NCBI GenBank assembly: GCA_963781485.1
Contig: CAWAFY010000002.1
Location: 372,001 to 436,000, forward strand
From: Tsuneonella sp963781485
GTDB lineage: Bacteria > Pseudomonadota > Alphaproteobacteria > Sphingomonadales > Sphingomonadaceae
Length of the DNA: 64,000 bases
Direction: 5' to 3'
Position numbers and translations under genes: made by a program
Part shown: in pieces, positions 43,041-50,815 of the stretch
How positions within the stretch are numbered: the stretch's first letter is position 1
How the letters are laid out: the number at the start of each line of letters is the position of its first letter
The notes under the pieces: generated by a model
What the model was told of the DNA's origin: nothing
Database searches by the model: none
What the model saw: only the letters and a program-made list of their open reading frames with translations

Positions 43041-43733
43041 TCAACGATGCGCCATCACGCCAAGCCGCGCGGGGTCGACAAGCACGATCCCGCGCGCGCC
43101 GCTGCGTTTGACGAGGCCGTCGCGCTCGAACGAGGACAAGCGGCGGCTGACCGTTTCGATCGTGATGCCCAGCATGTCGGCCATCTCTCCGCGTGTCAGC
43201 GGCAGATCGAACGAGTTGGCGAGATGGCACGGCGAATCGCTGGCGCCCTGCGCCAATCCCAGGATCAGCGCCGCCAGCTTGGATCCGGCGTCGCGCTTGC
43301 CCGATAGCGCGAGCAGCTCGCGCGCGGCGTGCAGGTCCTCTTGCGAGCGGCGCAGCAGGGCGCGGGCGAGCGCGGGATAGCGTCCAACCGCCGATTCGGT
43401 GTCGGCCGTGCCAAACACGCACAACTCGCTGTTGGTAAGTGCGACGACATCGTAATGCGCAAAGGGCGCGAACATTTCGCCAACGAAACCGGCCGGGTGG
43501 ACCAGCGCCAGGATGCGTTCGTCACCCTCGGCGTCGATCGCGCTGATCTTGAGCGCGCCGGTAATCAGCGTGGCGCAGGCTGCCGCGGCGTCGCCCGCAC
43601 GGAACAAGGTTTCTCCCCGCGATAAGTTTCGCATTCGCCCTGCCGCAGCAAGCGCGTTTCGTTCGTCCTCGTCGAGCACCGAACAGGCCGCCCGGTCGCG
43701 AACCGGGCAACTCGCGCAGGCGAGGGCGCTCAT
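43041..43733 (-). CDS. Crp/Fnr family oxygen-responsive regulator (FnrN type)
   Basis: A 230-residue transcription factor. N-terminal cysteines C6, C9 and C17 (C-x2-C-x7-C) with C105 (ELCVFG) are the ligands expected for an oxygen-sensitive [4Fe-4S] cluster, the FnrN pattern of alphaproteobacteria. A cyclic-nucleotide-like beta-roll (~25-125) precedes a winged helix-turn-helix whose recognition helix contains ETVSR, the E-x2-S-R signature for TTGAT half-sites. The ATG at 43733 overlaps the upstream lipoprotein stop (ATGA). A matching box lies upstream of the neighbouring membrane-protein gene. Confidence 0.92.
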   Translation of the reverse strand: MSALACASCPVRDRAACSVLDEDERNALAAAGRMRNLSRGETLFRAGDAAAACATLITGALKISAIDAEGDERILALVHPAGFVGEMFAPFAHYDVVALTNSELCVFGTADTESAVGRYPALARALLRRSQEDLHAARELLALSGKRDAGSKLAALILGLAQGASDSPCHLANSFDLPLTRGEMADMLGITIETVSRRLSSFERDGLVKRSGARGIVLVDPARLGVMAHR

Positions 43734-44227
43734 ACCCGTCCGCGGAGCCGGGCCAGGACCGCGTCCTCTTCGGCAACGAGTGCTTCGACCGAATCGCGCG
43801 CCGAGCCGACTGCCTCGCGCGCGGTCGCCTCGACAGTGGCATCGACCCATAGCGAATCGAGATCCGCAAGGATCACCGCGACGCGGCTGCGTATCGAATC
43901 GAGATCGGCCAACGCGATTTGGGCCGCCGCCCAACTGTCGCTGGCGGTTGCACCTGACCTTGCCGCAAGCCGCTCCGCACCCGGAGCCGCACGGAGGAAC
44001 TCGCCATGTGCCGCCTTCGCCTGTCGCTGGAGGTCGGCGAGCCGCGCAACCAGATCGGGGCTGGCGGCAAGGGGCGCAGTCGGTTGCACGGAAGAATCGT
44101 CAGGTGTGAAGCTCCCTTCAACGCGCTCGGCGGGGCGCTGGGCGAGCGAAGGATAATCGCCCGGCGTAGCGCAGGCCGCGAGCAAGGCGGCGGGAAACAC
44201 GGCGAGAATGCGTAGGTGCTGGCTCAC
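43730..44227 (-). CDS. Putative lipoprotein of unknown function, 165 aa
   Basis: A 165-residue protein with a lipoprotein signal (RILAVFPAALLAAC). The mature part is polar, with helical Ala/Asp/Glu-rich segments such as LVARLADLQRQAKAAHGEFLRA and a region of heptad-like leucines/valines (ALADLDSIRSRVAVILADLDSL), suggesting a coiled coil. No family is recognised. The start is GTG at 44227, with AAGGGG seven bases upstream. It is co-oriented with, and coupled to, the FnrN-type gene. Confidence 0.75.
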   Translation of the reverse strand: MSQHLRILAVFPAALLAACATPGDYPSLAQRPAERVEGSFTPDDSSVQPTAPLAASPDLVARLADLQRQAKAAHGEFLRAAPGAERLAARSGATASDSWAAAQIALADLDSIRSRVAVILADLDSLWVDATVEATAREAVGSARDSVEALVAEEDAVLARLRGRV

Positions 44228-44329
44228 GCACGACCCCTTAGCATGTGGCACGCGGGGGGGAAGCACGTTGCGATCCGCTGCGGACGCTGCCAACCGCCCA
44301 CTTCCGCCACCAATCTGACCCGTGGGGCG

Positions 44330-44358
44330 TTGACTTGGCGGGAGGCTTCCCCTAACGG
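44330..44358 (+). promoter_or_regulatory. Candidate promoter of rplU-rpmA
   Basis: TTGACT (44330-44335) and TAACGG (44353-44358) with 17-base spacing lie 92 bases before the rplU start. The leader would include the hairpin at 44375-44390. Confidence 0.45.
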
Positions 44359-44374
44359 CACCCATCTTTCCGGG

Positions 44375-44390
44375 GCCCCCAATCGGGGGC
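44375..44390 (+). promoter_or_regulatory. Leader hairpin upstream of rplU
   Basis: GCCCCC-AATC-GGGGGC, a perfect 6-base stem with a tetraloop, within the presumed leader and 59 bases before the rplU ATG. It might be an attenuator or a site for translational feedback; without a T-tract, simple termination is unlikely. Confidence 0.45.
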
Positions 44391-44449
44391 TTCCGGTTTC
44401 GTCGCCTTTCGATAGGCGGCCACACATGTAAAGCGGAAGTGATAAACCC

Positions 44450-44986
44450 ATGTTCGCAGTGGTGCGTACGGGCGGCAAGCAATACCGGGTTGCCGCCGGA
44501 GACAAAATTGCAGTCGAGAAGCTGGCGGGTGACGCCGGCGACACGATTACCCTGGGCGACGTTCTGCTCGCCGGCGAAGGCGATAACATCGCCGACGCCG
44601 CGAAGACCATCGTCTCGGCCGAGATCATCGCCCAGGCGAAGAGCGAGAAGGTAATCGTCTTCAAGAAGCGCCGCCGGCATAATTATCGGCGCAAGGCGGG
44701 TCACCGCCAGCAGATAACGCTGCTGCGCATCGTTTCGGTGGGCAATTCGAAGGCCGAGAAGAAGGCTGCTCCGAAGACGGAAGCGGCGCCGCAGGAGGAA
44801 GCTCCCAAGGCCGCTCCCAAGGCAAAGGCTACCGAGCCAGCCAAGGGCGTCGACACCGAAAAGAGCATCAAGGCGAAGGCCGCGGCTCCGGTGAAGGATG
44901 CCGCCCCGGCCAAGCCTGCGGACAAGAAGCCCGCAGCGAAGAAGGCTCCGGCGAAGAAGCCGGCCGCCAAGAAGACCGACAAGTAA
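44450..44986 (+). CDS. rplU: 50S ribosomal protein L21 with long C-terminal extension
   Basis: Residues ~1-100 are a standard bL21: MFAVVRTGGKQYRVAAGDKI, FKKRRRHNYRRKAGHRQQ and the end of the core at about VSVGN. The remaining ~78 residues are a low-complexity tail rich in Lys, Ala and Pro (repeated PAKKAPAKK-like units), absent from most L21 proteins but, as I recall, seen in some sphingomonads. The tail is probably disordered and basic. Start ATG at 44450, followed 17 bases after the stop by rpmA. Confidence 0.95.
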   Translation: MFAVVRTGGKQYRVAAGDKIAVEKLAGDAGDTITLGDVLLAGEGDNIADAAKTIVSAEIIAQAKSEKVIVFKKRRRHNYRRKAGHRQQITLLRIVSVGNSKAEKKAAPKTEAAPQEEAPKAAPKAKATEPAKGVDTEKSIKAKAAAPVKDAAPAKPADKKPAAKKAPAKKPAAKKTDK

Positions 44987-45003
44987 GAGAGTAGGACGAA
45001 ACA

Positions 45004-45273
45004 ATGGCACATAAGAAAGCAGGCGGTTCGTCCCGCAACGGCCGCGACAGCGCTGGCCGTCGCCTCGGCGTCAAGAAATTCGGCAGCCAGGAAGTGATTC
45101 CGGGCAACATTATCGTGCGTCAGCGCGGGACCAAGTTCTATCCGGGCGCAGGCGTCGGGATCGGCAAAGATCACACGCTGTTCGCGCTCGTCGAAGGCCG
45201 CGTGCGATTCCACGCCGGCAAACTCGGCCGCAAGTACGTGTCGGTCGACATGATGGCACAAGCCGCGGAATAA
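45004..45273 (+). CDS. rpmA: 50S ribosomal protein L27
   Basis: The 89-residue bL27 near the peptidyl-transferase centre: MAHKKAGGSSRNGRDSAGRRLG, VIPGNIIVRQRGTKFYPG and GIGKDHTLFALVEG are invariant family stretches. GAGTAGGACGAAACA precedes the ATG. It has no cleavable N-terminal extension. Cotranscribed with rplU; three hairpins follow it. Confidence 0.97.
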   Translation: MAHKKAGGSSRNGRDSAGRRLGVKKFGSQEVIPGNIIVRQRGTKFYPGAGVGIGKDHTLFALVEGRVRFHAGKLGRKYVSVDMMAQAAE

Positions 45274-45291
45274 CCGGACGACCCGATATTA

Positions 45292-45335
45292 GGGGCCGTC
45301 CACTGGATGGCCCCCCGCCGGAGGTAAATTCCGGC
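45292..45335 (+). repeat. Two small hairpins after rpmA
   Basis: GGGGCC / GGCCCC around 11 bases (45292-45314) and GCCGGA / TCCGGC around 7 bases (45317-45335). They lie between rpmA and the larger terminator hairpin and may protect the 3' end of the ribosomal mRNA. Confidence 0.5.
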
Positions 45336-45339
45336 ACCA

Positions 45340-45395
45340 AGAGGGAGATGGGGCCAGCCTGAGCAATCGGGAGGCCCGTCTCCCTCTCGTCTTTT
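45340..45395 (+). terminator. Terminator after rplU-rpmA
   Basis: Outer stem AGAGGGAGA / TCTCCCTCT (perfect, 9 bases) enclosing an inner GGGCC / GGCCC stem, followed by CGTCTTTT. It is well placed to end the ribosomal operon 66 bases after rpmA. Confidence 0.75.
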
Positions 45396-45463
45396 CTCCC
45401 TCGCAACACAGGCGTCACGCGGCGGCTTTATGGGCCGCTTGTGGCGAGCAGGGAGTAAGCGTG

Positions 45464-46003
45464 ATGTTCCATGTGACCGAAAGGCTGCTGCTGCGGCCGT
45501 TCTGGCCCGAAGACTGGGATGCGGTGCTCGCGGGTGTGGGCGAGGAAGCGATTGCGCGCAACCTTGCGCGCGTGCCCTGGCCATACGAGGAAGCTGATGC
45601 GCGCTGGTGGACCAGCCAGCCGCAGGATTCCTCCCTGCCCGGATTCGCGGTCGTCGAATCGCGCAGCGGTCGCCTGATCGGTGCAGCGGGCCTCGGACGC
45701 AAGGCGGAGGACGGCGAGATCGAGCTCGGCTACTGGCTGGCGCGCTCGCACTGGGGGCGCGGTTTCGCGACCGAAGCGGGGCGGGGCGTTCTCGCGGTCG
45801 CGCAAACGCTCGGCCTGCGGCGGATCGCTGCGGGGCATTTCGTTGACAACCCCGCGTCGGGGCGCGTGCTGCGCAAGTTGGGATTCGCGGGACCCGGCAG
45901 GCTGGCGCGGCGATTCAGCCTGGCTCGCGGGTGCGCGGTCGATTCGATCGAATACACACTTGATCTCGACGAAACTGTCCAACCGGTAATGCAAGCTGCC
46001 TGA
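45464..46003 (+). CDS. GNAT family N-acetyltransferase, RimJ/RimL-like
   Basis: A 179-residue GNAT protein starting with the ERLLLRPFWPEDWDAV signature of ribosomal-protein or amino-acid N-acetyltransferases. Acetyl-CoA binding appears as ELGYWLARSHWGRGFATEA, followed by VDNPASGRVLRKLGF. The ATG at 45464 has GGGAG eight bases before it; a GTG immediately upstream is less likely. The neighbouring ribosomal genes and the RimJ/L resemblance hint at, but do not prove, a ribosomal substrate. Confidence 0.87.
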   Translation: MFHVTERLLLRPFWPEDWDAVLAGVGEEAIARNLARVPWPYEEADARWWTSQPQDSSLPGFAVVESRSGRLIGAAGLGRKAEDGEIELGYWLARSHWGRGFATEAGRGVLAVAQTLGLRRIAAGHFVDNPASGRVLRKLGFAGPGRLARRFSLARGCAVDSIEYTLDLDETVQPVMQAA

Positions 46004-46050
46004 AACGAAAGGGCGCCGCCCCGGCAGATCCGGAGCGGCGCCCTTTCGTT
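46004..46050. terminator. Bidirectional terminator between GNAT and hydrolase genes
   Basis: Perfect 16-base arms (AACGAAAGGGCGCCGC / GCGGCGCCCTTTCGTT) with a 15-base loop lie between two convergent genes. T-rich ends occur on both strands, so it can stop transcription in both directions. Confidence 0.93.
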
Positions 46051-46063
46051 CGTCTGGAGGTGG

Positions 46064-46951
46064 TCAGGCCGGCAGCAGAGCGTCGGCGAAGTCGCCTTCA
46101 TATTTGCTGATCAGGTGCCGGTCGTCCTCGTTCCAGGGATGAAAGCCGGGGAGGAAGAATGCCAGCCAGGGCAGGGTAATCCGGCGCAGGAACCCCGGGC
46201 GCAGAAGCAGGTAGGACCAGATACGCGCAGTGACCTTCCAGCCCGTAAGGCCGTCCTGTGCCAGCAGGTCCTTCATGTCCTTCACCCGGTTGCCAATGAA
46301 GCGCCTGGTCACGAGCACCATCATGAGGCTCTTGATCTTCCAGCGCTTCCAGCGGCCCCACTCGCGGGTCGCATGTAGCCAAGTGTCGTAGGATACGCCC
46401 TTGTGCTCGATTTCCTCGACCGAGTGCCAGCGCCAGATATCGCCGAGATCGCCTTCCGCACCCTTGAGATGCGCTGGGTTCTCGAGAAGCTCCTTGCCGA
46501 ACATCGCCGTAAAATGTTCGAGCGCCATCGTCGCGGCAAGGTTAATGACCGCGGGACGACCTTTCGTCAGGGCAAGCATCTCTTCGACCCTGCGGTCGAT
46601 GAAACCGATGTCGTAACCGCTGTCCTGAGCCAGCTTGTTGAGGACGACGTGCTCACGGGTGTGGTTGATTTCCTGCTTGATGAAAGCACGGATCTCCCCG
46701 GTGAGCTTGGCATCGGCTCCGTCACGGAAGGCGCGAACCAATTCGACGAAGAACGCCTCTCCCCGCGGGAACGTCGCGGAAAGTGCGTTGAACCATGCGG
46801 TCGCGATCGGATCGCCGCCGAGCCACCAGCGCTGGGCTTTCTGGCCGCGCAGGAATCGGCGGTCGCGCACGACGATGTCGAGATCGGCAGGAGTGGCGTT
46901 GCGCGGGGTCTGGGCGCTATTCACGCGATCGAACCTGGCGGGAGCGTTCAT
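46064..46951 (-). CDS. Predicted metal-dependent hydrolase (PF10118 type)
   Basis: A 295-residue protein like the predicted metal-dependent hydrolases of PF10118. Conserved His/Glu clusters are visible: FIKQEINHTREHVVLN, ALEHFTAMF and RWHSVEEIEHKGVSYD, an arrangement resembling di-iron helical bundles. Hydrophobic C-terminal helices suggest membrane association. The ATG at 46951 has AAGGA upstream; a TTG at 46975 is less likely. It is divergent from a TetR gene with twin palindromes between them, so it is probably that regulator's target. Confidence 0.83.
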   Translation of the reverse strand: MNAPARFDRVNSAQTPRNATPADLDIVVRDRRFLRGQKAQRWWLGGDPIATAWFNALSATFPRGEAFFVELVRAFRDGADAKLTGEIRAFIKQEINHTREHVVLNKLAQDSGYDIGFIDRRVEEMLALTKGRPAVINLAATMALEHFTAMFGKELLENPAHLKGAEGDLGDIWRWHSVEEIEHKGVSYDTWLHATREWGRWKRWKIKSLMMVLVTRRFIGNRVKDMKDLLAQDGLTGWKVTARIWSYLLLRPGFLRRITLPWLAFFLPGFHPWNEDDRHLISKYEGDFADALLPA

Positions 46952-46965
46952 CGAATCAAATCCTT

Positions 46966-47012
46966 TAACTGACAAGGATGTTAGTAGCTCTTACTGACAT
47001 TGTTGTCAATAA
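46966..47012. promoter_or_regulatory. Twin ACTGACA-N4-TGTyArT operators between TetR and hydrolase genes
   Basis: Two near-perfect palindromes of one design: ACTGACA-AGGA-TGTTAGT at 46968-46985 and ACTGACA-TTGT-TGTCAAT at 46993-47010 (the latter extends to TTACTGACA / TGTCAATAA). They are 25 bases apart, centre to centre. Their position between divergent genes, one encoding a TetR regulator, is the classic autoregulatory layout. Binding is inferred. Confidence 0.7.
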
Positions 47013-47070
47013 GGGAGGGGTCGCGCTCGGTAATGCCGTCTTGTCGTCGGTGTCGTGGGGGACTAGTCGC

Positions 47071-47679
47071 ATGGAGGTAATGTCAATTCGCAAGCGGCTC
47101 AGTCCCGAAGAATCGCGCACCGCCGCACTCGAGGCCGCGCGTCACCTGTTGATCGAAACCGGCCCCCAGTCAGTTACGCTCAAGGCTGTTGCGGGACGCA
47201 TCGGGCGAACTCACGCGAACCTGCTGCACCACTTCGGGTCGGCATCCGGCCTGCAAAAGGCGCTCGCCCAGCACTTGGCCGAGACCGTCTGCGAGACGAT
47301 CAAGGACGCCGTCCGCGCCAGCAGGGCAGGCCTTGGTTCTCCCCGCGAGGTGGTCGACTTGACCTTCGACGCGTTCGACAAGGAAGGTGCCGGCGCGCTG
47401 GCGAGCTGGATGCTGCTCACGGGTAACGAGGATGCGCTCGACCCCATCGTCGAGACGATTCACGAACTGGTCGACGAGATCGCGCCCGAGGAAGCGGCGA
47501 CACACGACAGTATTCAGCAACTGCACGAGACCACCTTGACGCTGGTCCTCATCGCGCTCGGCAACGCGCTCATGGGACCGGCGCTCGCGCGCTCGCTCGG
47601 GCTACCTGACACCAGCGCGCGTGACCGGGCCGAACGATTGCTCGTCGCCTCCCTCGCGCGCAATCCCGCGCAGATCTAG
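47071..47679 (+). CDS. TetR family transcriptional regulator
   Basis: A 202-residue TetR-type repressor. The N-terminal helix-turn-helix is RTAALEAARHLLIETGPQS then VTLKAVAGRIGRTHANLLHHFGS, with the typical HHFGS/YYHF-like end. The C-terminal helices form a ligand and dimer domain of unknown ligand. The ATG at 47071 has GGGGGA eight bases before; ATG 47080 in frame is also possible. Twin palindromes upstream probably serve as its operators and control the divergent hydrolase gene. Confidence 0.88.
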   Translation: MEVMSIRKRLSPEESRTAALEAARHLLIETGPQSVTLKAVAGRIGRTHANLLHHFGSASGLQKALAQHLAETVCETIKDAVRASRAGLGSPREVVDLTFDAFDKEGAGALASWMLLTGNEDALDPIVETIHELVDEIAPEEAATHDSIQQLHETTLTLVLIALGNALMGPALARSLGLPDTSARDRAERLLVASLARNPAQI

Positions 47680-47682
47680 TCG

Positions 47683-49122
47683 CTAGAACAGTCCGGGCGT
47701 TTCGCGCTGCGCGGCGGTCGGTTTGACCGGTTCGAGCAGCGGACGCGGCTGTTTCACCGACTGCGTGCCCTGGCCGCCCGTTGCCACCGTGATCGGTGTG
47801 CAGGTGCGCCCGCCAAGGAAATCGAGCGCGGTCTTGATCGCCGTCTCGTTGGCATCGCCGAGCTGGTGCGTGATGTCGTCGCCCGCCGCGCAGGTTTTGG
47901 GGAAAGTGCTTGCCAAACCGTTGAAGTATTCACCCTGACGCGCCGCGTTCTCGAGCTTGAACGTCACGAGCCGCAGGCGGTCGTCGCATGCGGTCTGGTC
48001 GAATGGCTCCTGACCGACCGGCTTGCCATAGGTATTGCCGCCGACCAGCGCCGTGTTCGCACCGAGATAAGGCGGGAACGCGTTCGCCACCAACTCGCTT
48101 GCCGAGGCTGTTCCGCTGTAGCCGATGAAGGCGATCTTGGTCGCCGCGATCGCGCTGGATTCGGCTCCGAAGTTGTCGGTCTCGTTTTTCGACGCCTTGC
48201 TGGGGCGGAAAGTAACATAGCCGAACACCTTGCCAACCTTGTCGGCTGCCAGCAGGTCTCCGAGAACTTCCGCGACAGAGACCAGCCCGCCGCCGTTGTA
48301 ACGCAGGTCGACGATGACCTCGGTAATGCCTTGCGACTTGAACGTTGCAAAAGCGGTGCGCAGGTCTCCGTTCGCGGGTGCGATGAATGTGCGAAGGTTG
48401 ACATAGCCGACCTTCTTGCCGCCGTCGTTGAGAACGACTGCGCCATAGCGGTCCGACACAGGATCGAGCGAATAGTCAGTCTTGGCGACCGTCACGTCTT
48501 TCACAATGCCGCCGACGTTGATCCGCAGAACCCGCGTCGTGCCCGGGGTCGAGGGGCCGAGCGCATTGACCACCGCCTGCGCACCACCCGATGCCATGAG
48601 TGAAGATACGGTCTGCAGTGTACCTGTGGTCGTGCCGATCGCGACGATTTCGGTCCCACGATCGATTCCGGCGGCCAGCGCCGGAGCATTCTCGAATGAC
48701 TCGACCACGAATACGCGGTTCTGCGTGGTGTCGTAGGACAGGCGGACGCCGAACCCGGCATTCGCTCCTGAGTTGTAATACGCGTTTTCTTCCGCGATCG
48801 ACGTGACGTAGGTGAAGTATCGGTCCTTGCCCTGCGCGCGCGCCGGAGCGACCAGCGCATCGATATAGCTCTGGACCGAAGAGTAGTTCGCCTTGTTGAC
48901 CGTGTTGTCGACCAGATCGGGGAACAGATAATCGCTGTCGATCGCAGACTTCACGAAATCCTGGCGAGCTGCGAGCGAGCATCCCGCCGTCGTCGGTGTC
49001 GGCGTCGGAGTTGGCGTGTTGCCGAAAGACCCCCCGGTGCTGCCGCCACCTCCGCCACCACCACCGCACGCAGCGACGGATCCCGCCAAGATGATGGCGA
49101 GCGAAGTGCGACCCATGCTCAT
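47683..49122 (-). CDS. S41 family peptidase, lipoprotein
   Basis: A 479-residue C-terminal-processing-protease-like enzyme. The lipoprotein signal ends at SVAAC (Cys19), followed by a run of glycines and a PTPTPTPT linker (~20-45). A PDZ-like segment (~120-200, with ENAPALAAGIDRGTEIVAIG) precedes the catalytic domain with VGYVNLRTF, VIVDLRYNGGGLVSV and the nucleophile serine region IGYSGTASASELVANAF. It is extracytoplasmic; substrate unknown. The C-terminal tail is Pro/Thr-rich. It is convergent with the TetR gene, three bases apart. Confidence 0.9.
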   Translation of the reverse strand: MSMGRTSLAIILAGSVAACGGGGGGGGSTGGSFGNTPTPTPTPTTAGCSLAARQDFVKSAIDSDYLFPDLVDNTVNKANYSSVQSYIDALVAPARAQGKDRYFTYVTSIAEENAYYNSGANAGFGVRLSYDTTQNRVFVVESFENAPALAAGIDRGTEIVAIGTTTGTLQTVSSLMASGGAQAVVNALGPSTPGTTRVLRINVGGIVKDVTVAKTDYSLDPVSDRYGAVVLNDGGKKVGYVNLRTFIAPANGDLRTAFATFKSQGITEVIVDLRYNGGGLVSVAEVLGDLLAADKVGKVFGYVTFRPSKASKNETDNFGAESSAIAATKIAFIGYSGTASASELVANAFPPYLGANTALVGGNTYGKPVGQEPFDQTACDDRLRLVTFKLENAARQGEYFNGLASTFPKTCAAGDDITHQLGDANETAIKTALDFLGGRTCTPITVATGGQGTQSVKQPRPLLEPVKPTAAQRETPGLF

Positions 49123-49380
49123 AGTGAAAACCTTCCAGATTTGCCGACGAAGTCCCTGTTCGACCGCTTAGGAAGGCCGAACCTCTCTTTTCCAAAATGC
49201 CGCCTGAATGCCCCCTGAGCAAATGAATCCGCTCGACCATGACGATTATTGCACCGAATTCAGGCCGAAATGCCCTTCGCGCCTGTCGAAAACTCGCCTC
49301 CGGGGCCCTTGCGCCCTCGCCGCGGGGCGGAGGAGCGCCTAGGATTGCCGACATAGCCAAGCAGGAAAGGACCCAAGATC

Positions 49381-49632
49381 ATGGCTGGCAAGAATAACGC
49401 GCTGCAAAAGCCGGTAAACCTCACCGGCGACCTCGAGGCGGTCGTTGGCAAGGGCCCGATGACCCGTGCGCAGGTCACTTCGAAGGTGTGGGACTACATC
49501 AAGAAGAACGACCTTCAGGACAACACCGACCGTCGGATGATCAATCCGGACGCCACGCTCGGCAAGGTCACCGGATCGGAACAGATTTCGATGTTCAAGA
49601 TGACCGGTGCCGTGTCCAAGCACATGAGCTGA
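49381..49632 (+). CDS. SWIB/MDM2 domain protein
   Basis: An 83-residue protein that is little more than one SWIB/MDM2 fold: ALQKPVNLTGDLEAVVG, GPMTRAQVTSKVWDYIKKND, LQDNTDRRMINPD and the closing TGSEQISMFKMTGAVSKHM. Such small SWIB proteins occur in several bacterial groups with unknown roles; chromatin-type binding is known only for eukaryotic relatives. CAGGAAAGGAC precedes the ATG. The 258 bases upstream hold no gene I can support. Confidence 0.92.
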   Translation: MAGKNNALQKPVNLTGDLEAVVGKGPMTRAQVTSKVWDYIKKNDLQDNTDRRMINPDATLGKVTGSEQISMFKMTGAVSKHMS

Positions 49633-49641
49633 TCGAACGGT

Positions 49642-50048
49642 TCACGCTGTACGGCGGGCGAACGGCCATTCGGTCGCTTCGCCCGCCCACAGCGCGAGCC
49701 ATATGATTACAGGCTGAAACGCAAGCCGAGGGACGTGATAGGCGAGGCCAAGACCGCTGTCCGCGCGCGCCATGTCCAACGCCATGTGATGGAAATTCGC
49801 CGGCCACACGCACAGAGCGTATAGCGCCAGCCCAATGCCCGCGGCGCGCCGAAGGTGTCTCGACCACCATTGGACCAAACCCACCGCACCCAGGAAGCTC
49901 GGCGAAACCGGTCAATGCGACGACAGTCGCCGGCGCTGGTACCCACCCCGGCGTTATCTTGAGAAATGGTGCGGGCGCGGTGAGGTGGAACGCAGCCGGC
50001 CACTGCGTAGAATATACCGAGCAGCCAGCGAAACGCCCCCTTGATCAC
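49642..50048 (-). pseudogene. DoxX-family membrane protein gene with two frameshifts
   Basis: Reading from the GTG at 50048 gives KGAFRWLLGIFYAVAG; one base more and the frame continues as FHLTAPAPFLKITPGWVPAP then VVALTGFAEL; a second extra base and it continues as LGAVGLVQWWSRHLRRAAG to YHVPRLAFQPVIIWLALWAG and a stop at 49642. Joined, this is a typical ~130-residue DoxX-like protein with four helices. The two shifts look like single inserted C residues near 49992 and 49892. It is either decayed or contains sequencing errors. The GTG overlaps the stop of the PPOX-fold gene (GTGA). Confidence 0.8.
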
Positions 50049-50515
50049 GGCCCCTCGGTCCAGACCTTCCGGTCCGCCAGCGCGACTTCTCCTTCGTCTT
50101 CGCCATCCCAGTAATGGATGCGGGTCGCGGTAAGCTGGAGCATCACCGCGCCGGGTGTATCAATTCCTTCGGGAAACCAGCGATCCAGCGATTTGTCCCA
50201 GTGCTCGGCGAACTTCGCCTTGTCGCGAACGACCAGAGCTTCAGCTTCGACATGAATGAACTGACCCGGAGCACCGAGCACACCCTTCAAGCCGGCGCTG
50301 CCAAGGTAGGTCATCCCCACTTTGGGATCGCGCATAATGTCCGCGACCATCTGCCGATCCTCGTAAGTGAAAAACCAGGCATCGCCCTGGTAGTCGACGT
50401 CCTTGTTGTTGCTCATCGGCCGTGCACCGATCGTGCCTTCCGGCGCGTGAGTGGACAACGTGCAGAAATCGATCTGCTTCATGTCTTCGGCGATTTCGGA
50501 CAACGTCTTGGTCAT
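50045..50515 (-). CDS. Pyridoxamine 5'-phosphate oxidase-fold protein (general stress 26 type)
   Basis: A 156-residue split-barrel flavin-binding protein of the PPOX-like / general stress protein 26 group. Seen: FCTLSTHAPEGTIGARPMSN, the DAWFFTYEDRQMVADIMRDPKVGMTYL region, and VEAEALVVRDKAKFAEHWD then LDRWFPEG. It may bind FMN or F420-like cofactors; the reaction is unknown. AGGAGA lies before the ATG at 50515. Coupled to the frameshifted DoxX gene downstream. Confidence 0.87.
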   Translation of the reverse strand: MTKTLSEIAEDMKQIDFCTLSTHAPEGTIGARPMSNNKDVDYQGDAWFFTYEDRQMVADIMRDPKVGMTYLGSAGLKGVLGAPGQFIHVEAEALVVRDKAKFAEHWDKSLDRWFPEGIDTPGAVMLQLTATRIHYWDGEDEGEVALADRKVWTEGP

Positions 50516-50815
50516 GGAACTCTCCTTGCCATGCCAAGCATCGGCGCGCGCCTCGGTTCCCAAGTTCGGGTGCCAACCGTGCGGGGCAAGATCGAGACGG
50601 GCGATCAGGCTTCCCCTCGCACTAGCCGAACGATTGCTTGATACGGAAGAATGCGGCTGTGCCGTGCATCGGAAGTAGCGAGGTCGGTCGCGTCCCGCTA
50701 GGAGATATGGAGTGCGATCCATGCGGACATCGACGGGTTCGCGGTCGATGTCGGTGGTGCAACGGATGGGGCGTGCGGACGCTTACGCACCCACGTATAT
50801 TCCTGGAGATTGTTG
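50516..50815. other. Intergenic region between PPOX and dipeptidase genes
   Basis: 300 bases between divergent genes. I see no supported gene, strong promoter or extended palindrome; a small GCGT/ACGC dyad occurs near 50771-50788. Confidence 0.5.
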
